Shown here in pieces: positions 34,035-41,206 of a stretch of DNA of 64,000 nt. Location of the stretch: assembly GCF_024171945.1 (NCBI RefSeq), contig NZ_JAMTCR010000008.1, positions 124,001 to 188,000 on the forward strand, written 5' to 3'. Made by a program: the position numbers and the translations under genes. The stretch comes from Actinokineospora globicatena (GTDB taxonomy: Bacteria; Actinomycetota; Actinomycetes; Mycobacteriales; Pseudonocardiaceae). The notes beneath the pieces are model-generated. The model worked only from the letters and a program-made list of their open reading frames with translations. It did not search any database and was not told the origin of the DNA. Numbering within the stretch: position 1 is the first letter of the stretch; every line of letters begins with the position of its first letter.

Positions 34035-35038
34035 CACACCGGCCGGGCCACGAGCAGGCTGGTCTCCAGCGCCAGGTCCCGCACCGACTCCAGCCGCAGG
34101 CCTGCCGCGGCCAGCAGCGACCGGTAGCCCGCCATGGTGCGCTCCCTGCCGCCCGCCATGACCATCAGGTGCAGGTCGAACAGCAGCGGGAGCAGCCTCG
34201 CGCCGTCCTCGTCGACGACCCGCTCCACCACCAGCAGCCGCGCCGACTCCGCGCGCATCGCCCGCCGGACCGTGGTGAGCAGGTCGACGCACCGGCGGTC
34301 GTCCCAGTCCTGCAGGATCCGCGACAGCACGTAGGTGTCCGCGCCGGTGGGCACCGACTCGAAGAAGTCGCCGGACACCACGTCGAACCGGTCCCCGGCG
34401 ACGGTGGTGGTGAGGTGCTCCTTGGCGACCTGGACCATGTGCTCGCGGTCGAACAGCACGCCGTGCGCCCCCTGGTGCGCCAGCAGGATGCTGGAGAGTA
34501 GCATGCCGCTGCCGCCCGCGACGTCGACGACCGTGCCGGTGCCGAAGTCGTGCCCGTTGGCCACCTCGGCGAAGAACGAGCCGCCCGCGTTCATCGCGCG
34601 CAGGAACCGGGGCCCGGCGTCGGGCTCGTCGGCCAGGTACTGGTGCAGCGTGCGGCCGAACGCGTCCTCGAACCCGGACCGCCCGGTGCGCAGCGCGGGC
34701 ACGGTCGCCCCCCACGCCTCGTGGAACTCCTCGCCGTAGAGCAGGCACATGTCCCGCATGGAGCCGGGGACACCGTCGCGCAGCAGGTCCGACACCGGGG
34801 TCAGGGTGTAGCCGGTGGTGTCGTCCCCGCCGAACACGCCGATGGCGGTCAGCAGCCGCATCAGCCGGACGACGGCGTCCGGTCCGACCTCGGCGGCGGC
34901 GGCCAGGCGCTCGCCGGTGCCGCACCCGGCGGCGATGTGGTCGGGCAGGCGCAGTTTCACCGCCGCGTAGAGGGCCTGCGTGCGCCAGGTCCCGGTGATG
35001 ACGTCGACTACGGCGCGCGCTGGGTCCACTGTGGTCAT
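34034..35038 (-). CDS. SAM-dependent O-methyltransferase
   Basis: 334 aa, acetylserotonin/hydroxyindole O-methyltransferase-type. An N-terminal dimerisation and winged-helix domain (TWRTQALYAAVKLRLPDHI, GPDAVVRLMRLLTAIGVF) is followed by motif I GTVVDVAGGSGMLLSSIL (168-185), DREHMVQVAKEHL and the catalytic-region ILQDWDDRRCVDLLTTVRRAM. ATG 35038 follows TCCACTGTGG and is the first gene of the nine-gene minus-strand operon; its promoter must lie in the 85-bp gap up to the ada-like gene or farther upstream. It likely methylates a ring hydroxyl introduced by a flavin monooxygenase. Confidence 0.9.
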   Translation of the reverse strand: MTTVDPARAVVDVITGTWRTQALYAAVKLRLPDHIAAGCGTGERLAAAAEVGPDAVVRLMRLLTAIGVFGGDDTTGYTLTPVSDLLRDGVPGSMRDMCLLYGEEFHEAWGATVPALRTGRSGFEDAFGRTLHQYLADEPDAGPRFLRAMNAGGSFFAEVANGHDFGTGTVVDVAGGSGMLLSSILLAHQGAHGVLFDREHMVQVAKEHLTTTVAGDRFDVVSGDFFESVPTGADTYVLSRILQDWDDRRCVDLLTTVRRAMRAESARLLVVERVVDEDGARLLPLLFDLHLMVMAGGRERTMAGYRSLLAAAGLRLESVRDLALETSLLVARPV

Positions 35039-35123
35039 GGCGTGTCCTCCCGATCCGTGCGCCTGTCTCCGATGTGGACAGTGCGACGGCGTAGGTTCCC
35101 GTTGGTGGGGTTGTGGTCGGCGG

Positions 35124-35999
35124 TCAGGCGAGGCGGTCGGATGGCAGGTCGACCGACGTCGCGTCGGGCAGCGCTTCGGTGACCTGTTCGCGCAGCACGG
35201 TCAGCGCCACCCCCGGCGGCAGGTCCGCGCCGATCACCGGCGCTGTGGCGGCGTCGAGGGCCGCTCGCACCGCCGCCGCGAGGTCGCCTGCCGCAGGAGT
35301 GGTTCTGGCCATGGGGAACCGCTCTCGCAGGCGTCCGGGCAGAACTCGGGGGTCCGGGCCGACCAGCACGTCGCACACCCCTCGTTCGGCCACCGCCACC
35401 AGTGCCGCGCTCTCACCCCACGACCCCACGAGGTAGCGGATCGTCTGCCCCGCGCCGCCCGCGCGGAAACTCGTCGGGGTCATGCCCAGCATCAGCGGCG
35501 CGGTCGCGTAGAAGTGCCCGTTCGAGTTGAAGCCCGCGTCGTAGATGGCGGACGTGACGCTGTCCGCCTCGGTCAGCACGTCGCGCACCCGCTGCGCCCG
35601 CCGCGCGGACAGGTAGGCGTGCGGGGTGATGCCCACCACCGCCTTGAACACCCGGTGGAAGTGGAACCTGCTGAACCCCACGGCGGCGGCGAGGTCGTCG
35701 AGGTTCGGCGCCCGCTCACCCCGCTCGTCGACGATCCGGCACGCCCGCGCCGCCGCGGCCACGTGCCGTTCGTGCGCCGTGGGCCGATCCGGCGCGCACC
35801 GCTTGCACGGCCGGTAGCCCCGCGCCTCCGCCGCCGCGGCGGTGGCGAAGAACTCCACGTTCTCCCGCCGCGCCGACCGGGCCGGGCACGACGGCCGGTT
35901 GTAGACGCCGGTGGTGCGCACGGAGTAGAAGAACCGCCCGTCCGCCTGCTCGTCCCGATCGCACACGGCTTCCCACCGCGTCTTCGCACTCGCGTTCAC
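35124..35999 (-). CDS. Ada/AdaA-like AraC regulator lacking the methyl-acceptor cysteine
   Basis: About 291 aa. The Ada metal-binding domain (about 5-80) is recognisable, RTTGVYNRPSCPARSARRENVEFF..GYRPCKRCAPD, but the residue aligned with the methyl-accepting Cys38 of E. coli Ada is Asn34; Cys38, Cys65 and Cys68 remain. An AraC-type double HTH follows (100-180; DDLAAAVGFSRFHFHRVFKAVVG). The C-terminal part resembles the first half of an MGMT domain (TIRYLVGSWGESAALVAVAERGVCDVLVG) and stops before any PCHR active site. GTG 35999 is chosen; upstream frame sequence looks non-coding. So neither repair cysteine is present and it may act purely as a regulator. Confidence 0.8.
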   Translation of the reverse strand: MNASAKTRWEAVCDRDEQADGRFFYSVRTTGVYNRPSCPARSARRENVEFFATAAAAEARGYRPCKRCAPDRPTAHERHVAAAARACRIVDERGERAPNLDDLAAAVGFSRFHFHRVFKAVVGITPHAYLSARRAQRVRDVLTEADSVTSAIYDAGFNSNGHFYATAPLMLGMTPTSFRAGGAGQTIRYLVGSWGESAALVAVAERGVCDVLVGPDPRVLPGRLRERFPMARTTPAAGDLAAAVRAALDAATAPVIGADLPPGVALTVLREQVTEALPDATSVDLPSDRLA

Positions 36000-36180
36000 G
36001 GCGCCCGCCCCCGAGGGTTGTAGCCGGACTCCCCGCCGCGTCCCGGCGGGCTGGTCGCGCCCGCGGTGGCTGCCGCGGGCTTGTTTCCCCGCCGACAACA
36101 CTTCCAGGATCTACTAACAAGCCCATCAGGCCGGGGCGCACCCTGTAGGTCCTTTATGGACTCTTGGATGTTCTGCGCGG

Positions 36181-36945
36181 CTAGGCGGGTTCGAGGTCGC
36201 CGAGGATGAGCGGGCGGGGGTCGTCGGGGTCGGGATCGGTGGTGGCGAGGCCGTGCACGGCGACCCAGGTGCCCAGCGACTCGGGGGCGGTGCGGACCAG
36301 GCGGTCGATGATCGCGCGACCGAGCGGGGTGCGGATGTCCTCGCGGAGGAAACCCCGGTGCCAGGTGACCACCGCGAACGGGACCGCCCACAGGACGAGC
36401 AGCAACACCCAGGCGCGGCCGGTGGGACCGTCCCACAGCCAGAGCGGCTCGGCCACGAAGATCCCGTCGATCCAGTACATGAACTGCGCGCCGGAGGTGT
36501 ACACGAGGAAGCTGTGCAGGATCAGGAAGGCGAGCCCGCTCCCGGACTCGGCCACGAGCAGCCCCTTGCGCCGCAGCCTGGTGGTGCGCTTCTTGAACTC
36601 ATCCGCGCACTTGTCGGCCACCTCGTCCCTGACGGCCCGCAGGCGAACGGTCCGAGAGCAGGCGAAGTCAAGGATCACCTGCTCCATCGGCGTCGTCGCC
36701 GCAGGCTCGACCCCGGGCACCAGGCAGTTCGTGTCGGTGACGGTGAGCGCCCCACGATCAACCAGGTCCACCACCACCGCGTCTGCCACCCGAGCCACCC
36801 CACCGCGCAACAGGGCCACGTCCACCAGATCCCCGGCGAACCCAGCCACCAGGCTCGCGTCCCGCGCCCGCCGGTAGTCCCGCACCACCACCCACACCGG
36901 CGCCGCCATGGCCGCCACGAACAACACCAGCCACGACCAGATCAT
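36181..36945 (-). CDS. TIGR04222-type membrane protein
   Basis: About 254 aa. The N-terminal helix MIWSWLVLFVAAMAAPVWVVV is followed by VDVALLRGGVARVADAVVVDLVDRGALTVTD, the hallmark of the actinobacterial TIGR04222 family (unknown function), then two further hydrophobic segments (about 130-150 and 170-195) and a cytoplasmic tail. ATG 36945 is the natural start; longer extensions look non-coding. It differs from many family members in lacking a Gly/Cys-rich C-terminal tail. The gene stands alone, with an unusually AT-rich palindrome about 230 bp upstream. Confidence 0.72.
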   Translation of the reverse strand: MIWSWLVLFVAAMAAPVWVVVRDYRRARDASLVAGFAGDLVDVALLRGGVARVADAVVVDLVDRGALTVTDTNCLVPGVEPAATTPMEQVILDFACSRTVRLRAVRDEVADKCADEFKKRTTRLRRKGLLVAESGSGLAFLILHSFLVYTSGAQFMYWIDGIFVAEPLWLWDGPTGRAWVLLLVLWAVPFAVVTWHRGFLREDIRTPLGRAIIDRLVRTAPESLGTWVAVHGLATTDPDPDDPRPLILGDLEPA

Positions 36946-37177
36946 CCGCCCACCCCTCCCCACCACCGCCAGGGGAAGCGTAGTGATCACCAGCGGGCTG
37001 CGGGCCCGGAACAGCCAATCCCGCCTTCCGGGCAAGCTGCCGCTCGCCGTCGCGTATCGGTCCACGCCGGACTGTTCGTGGGTCGGCTGGGCGCTGTCGG
37101 CCGCGGTGTCAACCCCGCTGGCCGCTGCCAACCGCTCTCTGCCGCCGATGACTCCGCTAGCATGCTCCTGATATCCA

Positions 37178-37199
37178 CCATTAGCTATATAGATAATGG
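37178..37199. promoter_or_regulatory. 22-bp AT-rich near-palindrome
   Basis: CCATTA (37178-37183), g, CTATATAG (37185-37192), a, TAATGG (37194-37199): nested symmetry broken by one central-flank mismatch pair. It is the most AT-rich patch in a long GC-rich stretch. It lies in the 463-bp region without a confident gene (36946-37408). It may be an operator/promoter for the TIGR04222 gene or for a short plus-strand frame beginning about 37218 (unproven). Confidence 0.5.
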
Positions 37200-37358
37200 G
37201 CTTTGGGTCGCTAGGGTGTGGGAACGGTACGAGCACGGGCGCGGCATCGCGAACTGCACCTGGAGGCGGAAAGTCGCGGCGACCGCAAGAGCGCCACCGG
37301 CTTGAGCTCGAAGGACGCCGAGCTCCTTCGAGAGCTGAACATGACCGCCAACGGCGAA

Positions 37359-37392
37359 AGGCCCTCTCCCCGGGAGCGGGGGGAGAGGGCCT
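37359..37392 (-). terminator. Strong hairpin after the secreted metalloprotease gene
   Basis: A 13-bp perfect stem (37359-37371 with 37380-37392) closes an 8-base loop, 16 bp beyond the protease stop on the minus strand. A short T-rich run follows on that strand. Confidence 0.7.
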
Positions 37393-37408
37393 GAGCCAGG
37401 GGAGGGGA

Positions 37409-38182
37409 CTACTTGCTGGCGAGGGCCTTGAGGCCGGCGTAGTCACCGGCGCCGAGGAGGCGGCGGGAGGTGTCGCAGGGGGAGCTGGCGGGGGTCATGG
37501 TCTGGGTGGCGTTGTTGGTCTGGTCGACGTGGCCGAGGCCGGCGGTGTGGAGGCGCTCGTGGGTGAGGGTGGTCTCGAGGTCGTACTGGGCGCCGGTGCA
37601 GTTGGCGGGCTTGGTGGTGAACCAGGTGTAGGCGACGTTGTCGATGAGGGTGTCGGAGGCGATGACGACGCCCTTGGCGTTGTAGTAGGTGCAGGTGTAG
37701 GCGAGGACCTTGGTGGGGAGAGCGCCCCAGCCGGTGACGGACTTGTTGTCGTTGCCGGTGCAGGTGGCGGTCGATGACACCTGGGGCTTGAGGGTGGTGG
37801 TGCCGGCGTAGTTGTAGGTGGAGGTGGTGAGGGGGGCGAGGCCGCAGCGGTTGGTGCCCTTGGCGACGGTGTTGGTGGAGGTGGTGATCGAGGCGAGAGC
37901 GGTGGAGGCGATGTTGGCGGGGACGCCCTGGCCGTTGTACATCCAGTTCAGGGTGCCGACCTTCCAGGTCTTCAGCGCGTAGGTGGTGTCCTCGCAGGCG
38001 CCGGCGGCCGAGGCGGCGGTGGCGGCGGCGGTGACCGCGTCGCCCTCGTCGTAGGTGAACGCCTCCGCGACCAGGAAGACCTCGTCGTTCGCGGCGGCGG
38101 TCGTGGTGACCGGCTGGCCCGCGATGACGACCGCGGTGGCGGCCAGGGCGGTGGCGGCGAGGGTGGTGAGCGAGCGGCGCAT
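37409..38182 (-). CDS. Secreted zinc metalloprotease-like protein (metzincin motif)
   Basis: 257 aa. A signal peptide (about 1-33; MRRSLTTLAATALAATAVVIAGQPVTTTAAA) is followed by a Thr/Ala/Asn-rich mature domain with six or more Cys. THERLHTAGLGHVD near residue 213 fits HExxHxxGxxH/D, the metzincin zinc site, and QTMTP 12 residues later could be the Met-turn. ATG 38182 has GGGAG upstream. The size and motif recall snapalysin-like or other small secreted metalloproteases, but overall similarity to a named family was not recognised by eye. It would act outside the cell. Confidence 0.72.
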   Translation of the reverse strand: MRRSLTTLAATALAATAVVIAGQPVTTTAAANDEVFLVAEAFTYDEGDAVTAAATAASAAGACEDTTYALKTWKVGTLNWMYNGQGVPANIASTALASITTSTNTVAKGTNRCGLAPLTTSTYNYAGTTTLKPQVSSTATCTGNDNKSVTGWGALPTKVLAYTCTYYNAKGVVIASDTLIDNVAYTWFTTKPANCTGAQYDLETTLTHERLHTAGLGHVDQTNNATQTMTPASSPCDTSRRLLGAGDYAGLKALASK

Positions 38183-38450
38183 CGGGGATCTCCCTGGTCG
38201 TCCTGGCTGGATGACACAAGGTTCGAGCCCGGCGAGAGCGGGTCGGGTGCGCGCTCGGGTGCGAACCGGATGCACGCCTCAGACGACACTCCGCGCTGCC
38301 GAACGGGCGCTGTTGCCGACCACTCAGCGACCCCCACTCAGGCAGCCGAAACCGCCGCCCACCCCCGTTCCGTCACCCAGTCACTCACACGTTCTCGCGG
38401 ACCTCCCTGCCATCCCCGTGCCAGGTGAATCGCGGCGGTCCCGGCACGGT

Positions 38451-39431
38451 TCACGGCGTGCCCTGGAAGTCCTGACGCACATACACCTCAGACGTGATGA
38501 CAGCCGGGATGGTGACGCCGAGCGCACCCGGATCCTTGGTGAGCACTTCCTCGCGGGCGAGGATGAGGCCCGTACCAGGGTCGATGACCAGGCTGTAGCG
38601 CGTCGGCAGCCCGTGACCGTTGGAGTCCAGGGAGAACACCATCCCTGGACGTCCGGTGCGGTCGTGCGTGGTGCCGTCGTGGCGCAGCCCGGGGACGGTG
38701 GCCAGCACCCGCAGGACGGCGGCGCGCTCATCAGCGGTCAACACCCGTTGGCGCACCAGGTCGGTGATGGACGCGATGACCTCGGTCGGCCCGTTCGCCC
38801 TGGGGTGGTTGATTTCCAGCCACAACGCCAGCTCGGCGGGGTCGGTCGGCGGGCGGTCCGGCCACATGCGGGTCCGTTCGTGCGGCTCGAAGGACGAACT
38901 GTCGCCTTCGCCGTCGGTTTCCGACGCCCAGGCCCGCTGGTCGGCCTCGGACTGGAACTGCGGCGGCGAGTCCCGGGTGTCGATCCGGCCGGACCCGTCG
39001 GCGTTCCACCACAGTTCTGTGTAGGTGGCCTGCAACACCGACCGCGTGTCGCCGCGCTGGACCTGGGCGTGCAGGTACCAGGCCTGCATCTGGAAGTGCT
39101 CCGTGCCACCGGGCCGCCCGGTCGGCACACCGGAGCGCTGCGCACGCGCGGCGATCTCCTCCAGCAACACCGGTGCGGGACGGGTGTCGGTCGCCGCGGT
39201 GATGGACAGCAGTGGGGGAGTCGCCGCCGCCCCGCGCGGTGCGTTCGGCCTGGCCACGGTCCACACGGCGGCTCCGGCTGCGACCACGGCGACCAAGGCG
39301 GCGGCGACCAGCACCCGTCGGCGTCGGTGCACCGGTGCGGGCGGGTCGAAGACGGGGACCGGGGGCACCGGGTGGTCCCGCACCGGGTCGGCGGCGGCCA
39401 GCAACCGGCGGATGTCCTGCTCGGCACGCAT
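38451..39431 (-). CDS. CU044_5270 family membrane protein
   Basis: 326 aa. A cytoplasmic N-terminus (MRAEQDIRRLLAAADPVRDHPVPPVP) and one hydrophobic helix (about 41-60, VLVAAALVAVVAAGAAVWTVA) are followed by a large outside domain with LLEEIAARAQ, WYLHAQVQRGD and the C-terminal RYSLVIDPGTGLILAREEVL. This pattern defines the CU044_5270 family, nearly always paired with an ECF sigma factor. ATG 39431 shares one base with the sigma stop (TGATG). By position it is the likely membrane partner or anti-sigma-like regulator of that sigma factor, although no zinc-finger motif is visible. Confidence 0.85.
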   Translation of the reverse strand: MRAEQDIRRLLAAADPVRDHPVPPVPVFDPPAPVHRRRRVLVAAALVAVVAAGAAVWTVARPNAPRGAAATPPLLSITAATDTRPAPVLLEEIAARAQRSGVPTGRPGGTEHFQMQAWYLHAQVQRGDTRSVLQATYTELWWNADGSGRIDTRDSPPQFQSEADQRAWASETDGEGDSSSFEPHERTRMWPDRPPTDPAELALWLEINHPRANGPTEVIASITDLVRQRVLTADERAAVLRVLATVPGLRHDGTTHDRTGRPGMVFSLDSNGHGLPTRYSLVIDPGTGLILAREEVLTKDPGALGVTIPAVITSEVYVRQDFQGTP

Positions 39432-39970
39432 CAGCGCGCTCCCTTCATCCCGACTCGCTGGGACCCGTCGTGTGGGCGGTCGACCACGGCCATGGCGGCG
39501 AGCAGTCGGCGGCGGGCTCGGCGGACCCGCATCGCGGCGGTTGTGCGCAGGCACCCCAGGACCACCGCGACCTGGGTGCTGGACAGGTTCTCCCAGGCCA
39601 CGAGCCGCAGCACCTCCCGGTCGTCCGCGCCGAGGGTGGCGAACGCCGCGATCGCGACGAGCCGGTCCAGCACGTCATCGGCGTGATCGGACTCCACCGC
39701 CTCGTCGAGCGCGGCGTCGTCGACCACCGTGGCCCGCCGTTCCAACCGTCGGAACTCGTTGGCCAGGACCCGCCGGGCGACGCCATAGAGCCAAGGCAGT
39801 GCCTCTGGCGCTACCGGGACGTCGTTGATCCGGCGCCACATGACGGTGAACACCTCGGCCACCACGTCGTCGACGTCGGCCGCACGGGCCAATCGACGCG
39901 CGACGTACCTGTGCACCTCGCCGTGGTGCTCGCGGTACAGCCATCTGAACCGCTCCTGTCGCTCGGTCAC
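39431..39970 (-). CDS. ECF (sigma-70 family) RNA polymerase sigma factor
   Basis: 179 aa. Region 2 covers about 8-75 (RFRWLYREHHGEVHRYVARRLARAADVDDVVAEVFTVMWRRI, LPWLYGVARRVLANEFRRLER) and region 4 about 110-165 (LGADDREVLRLVAWENLSSTQVAVVLGCLRTTAAMRVRRARRRL). Start GTG 39970. It is translationally coupled to the CU044_5270 membrane protein. Targets are unknown; autoregulation is usual for such pairs. Confidence 0.92.
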   Translation of the reverse strand: MTERQERFRWLYREHHGEVHRYVARRLARAADVDDVVAEVFTVMWRRINDVPVAPEALPWLYGVARRVLANEFRRLERRATVVDDAALDEAVESDHADDVLDRLVAIAAFATLGADDREVLRLVAWENLSSTQVAVVLGCLRTTAAMRVRRARRRLLAAMAVVDRPHDGSQRVGMKGAR

Positions 39971-40021
39971 GAGCCCGCCTCTCTGCCGCTACCCAGGCCT
40001 ATGTCCGGTGCGGCCGGGATG

Positions 40022-40894
40022 TCACACCCCGTCGGCGAGGACTTGGCGGAGGACGAAGCGGGCGTTGGCCGAGATGACCGGGTTCGTGTGCCGGTAGTAC
40101 GGCAGGTGGATGAGCGCCATCGACAACGCCCAGCCCCGGCCCCGCCGCCACATGTGCTCGTTGACGCCGGTGTGGTCGCGGAACACCCCGCGGGCGGACC
40201 CGGTCAGCAGGTTCCACGCGGGGATCAGGTCGGTGGCAGGGTCCCCGAGCCCGGCGGTGCCGAAGTCGATGACCGCCGCGAGCCGACCCCCTGCGCCGAG
40301 GAGGTTGCTGGGCATGAGGTCGCAGTGCGTCCAGCAGAGCGGCCCTGACCAGGGCGGAACGGCGAGAGCGGCCTCCCAGGCGGCGATGGTGACCTCGGCG
40401 TCGAACGGTTCGTCGGTCTGGCGCAAAGCCTCGATGGCGGCCCGGGTCGCCGCGTCGGCCTCGGCCAGCGGACTGCTGCCGCGGTGCGCGGGTGGTCCAC
40501 CATCGAGCCCGACCGCGCGCATCGCGGTGACGAACTCGGCCAGGTCGCGCGCCAGGTCCTCGCGCTCGTGCCCTTCGACCAGGACGTCACCCGGGATCCA
40601 GCGGTGCACCGACCACGGCCACGGATAGCCCGCGCCAGGCTCACCCAGTCCCATGACGGTCGGGATCGTGGTGGGCAGCAACGGCGCCAGCGCGGTCAAC
40701 CACCGGGTCTCGCTCTCGGGACCACCTCCGGTGAGCGGCAGTCTGACGGTCAGGTCGTCGCCCACCCGGAAGATCGCGTTGGACGTCCCGCCGGAGACCA
40801 GCCGCCGCACCGGCAGATCGGCCCACTCGGGGAACTGGTCGCTGAGCCGCCGCCGCACGAGCCCGTCGTCGACGTCCACCTCGCCCGCGTGCAT
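40022..40894 (-). CDS. Aminoglycoside phosphotransferase-fold (APH) kinase
   Basis: About 290 aa. Kinase-like fold: RRLVSGGTSNAIFRVGDDLTVRLPLT (nucleotide loop and Lys/Arg strand), THCDLMPSNLL (Brenner motif, catalytic Asp) and VIDFGTAGLGDPATDL (metal-binding Asp). The start MHAGEVDVDDGLVRRRL at ATG 40894 matches the habitual start of this APH-like family; ATG 40939 would add 15 residues. The substrate is unknown: it may phosphorylate an aminoglycoside, macrolide, homoserine-like or other small molecule. It is not evidence of drug resistance on its own. Upstream lies an 8-bp inverted repeat. Confidence 0.85.
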   Translation of the reverse strand: MHAGEVDVDDGLVRRRLSDQFPEWADLPVRRLVSGGTSNAIFRVGDDLTVRLPLTGGGPESETRWLTALAPLLPTTIPTVMGLGEPGAGYPWPWSVHRWIPGDVLVEGHEREDLARDLAEFVTAMRAVGLDGGPPAHRGSSPLAEADAATRAAIEALRQTDEPFDAEVTIAAWEAALAVPPWSGPLCWTHCDLMPSNLLGAGGRLAAVIDFGTAGLGDPATDLIPAWNLLTGSARGVFRDHTGVNEHMWRRGRGWALSMALIHLPYYRHTNPVISANARFVLRQVLADGV

Positions 40895-40965
40895 CTTCGC
40901 CACAGGGCCGGGAGCGTATCGATGTCGGTCTGTTCCCATCAACGCGTTAACCGGGAAGCGATAGG

Positions 40966-41031
40966 ATTCACTGGCCAGGCAGTGAATTCAGCCGCGCCAT
41001 AGTACGATGTGATGACCGCGTTCCACTATGG
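40966..41031. promoter_or_regulatory. Two inverted repeats upstream of the APH-like gene
   Basis: ATTCACTG (40966-40973) and CAGTGAAT (40980-40987) form an exact inverted repeat with a 6-base spacer containing GCCAGG. A second pair, CCATAGT (40997-41003) and ACTATGG (41025-41031), is 21 bases apart. Both are in the intergenic region shared by the APH-like gene and the secreted protease gene. The first has the spacing of a dimeric repressor site (inference). The rest of 41032-41206 holds no feature I can name. Confidence 0.5.
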
Positions 41032-41206
41032 ACCATCAGCCGCTCCCGGCGGCCGTCCGACGTGGAACACCCAGTGGATCTCGCTGTTCTGAACGGCTGT
41101 TCCCCGGCCGTCACCCCTGTGCCCGGCGCGAATTCCCCGGCACTGTCGCCCTTCCTGCTACCGCCGCGTTCCCGGACGAGGCGGACCCTGCGTGAAGGAG
41201 TGAGAA

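Noticed and set aside
40022..40894. Calling the APH-fold gene an aminoglycoside-resistance gene
   Set aside because: The fold motifs are shared by many small-molecule kinases; nothing in sequence or context shows the substrate.
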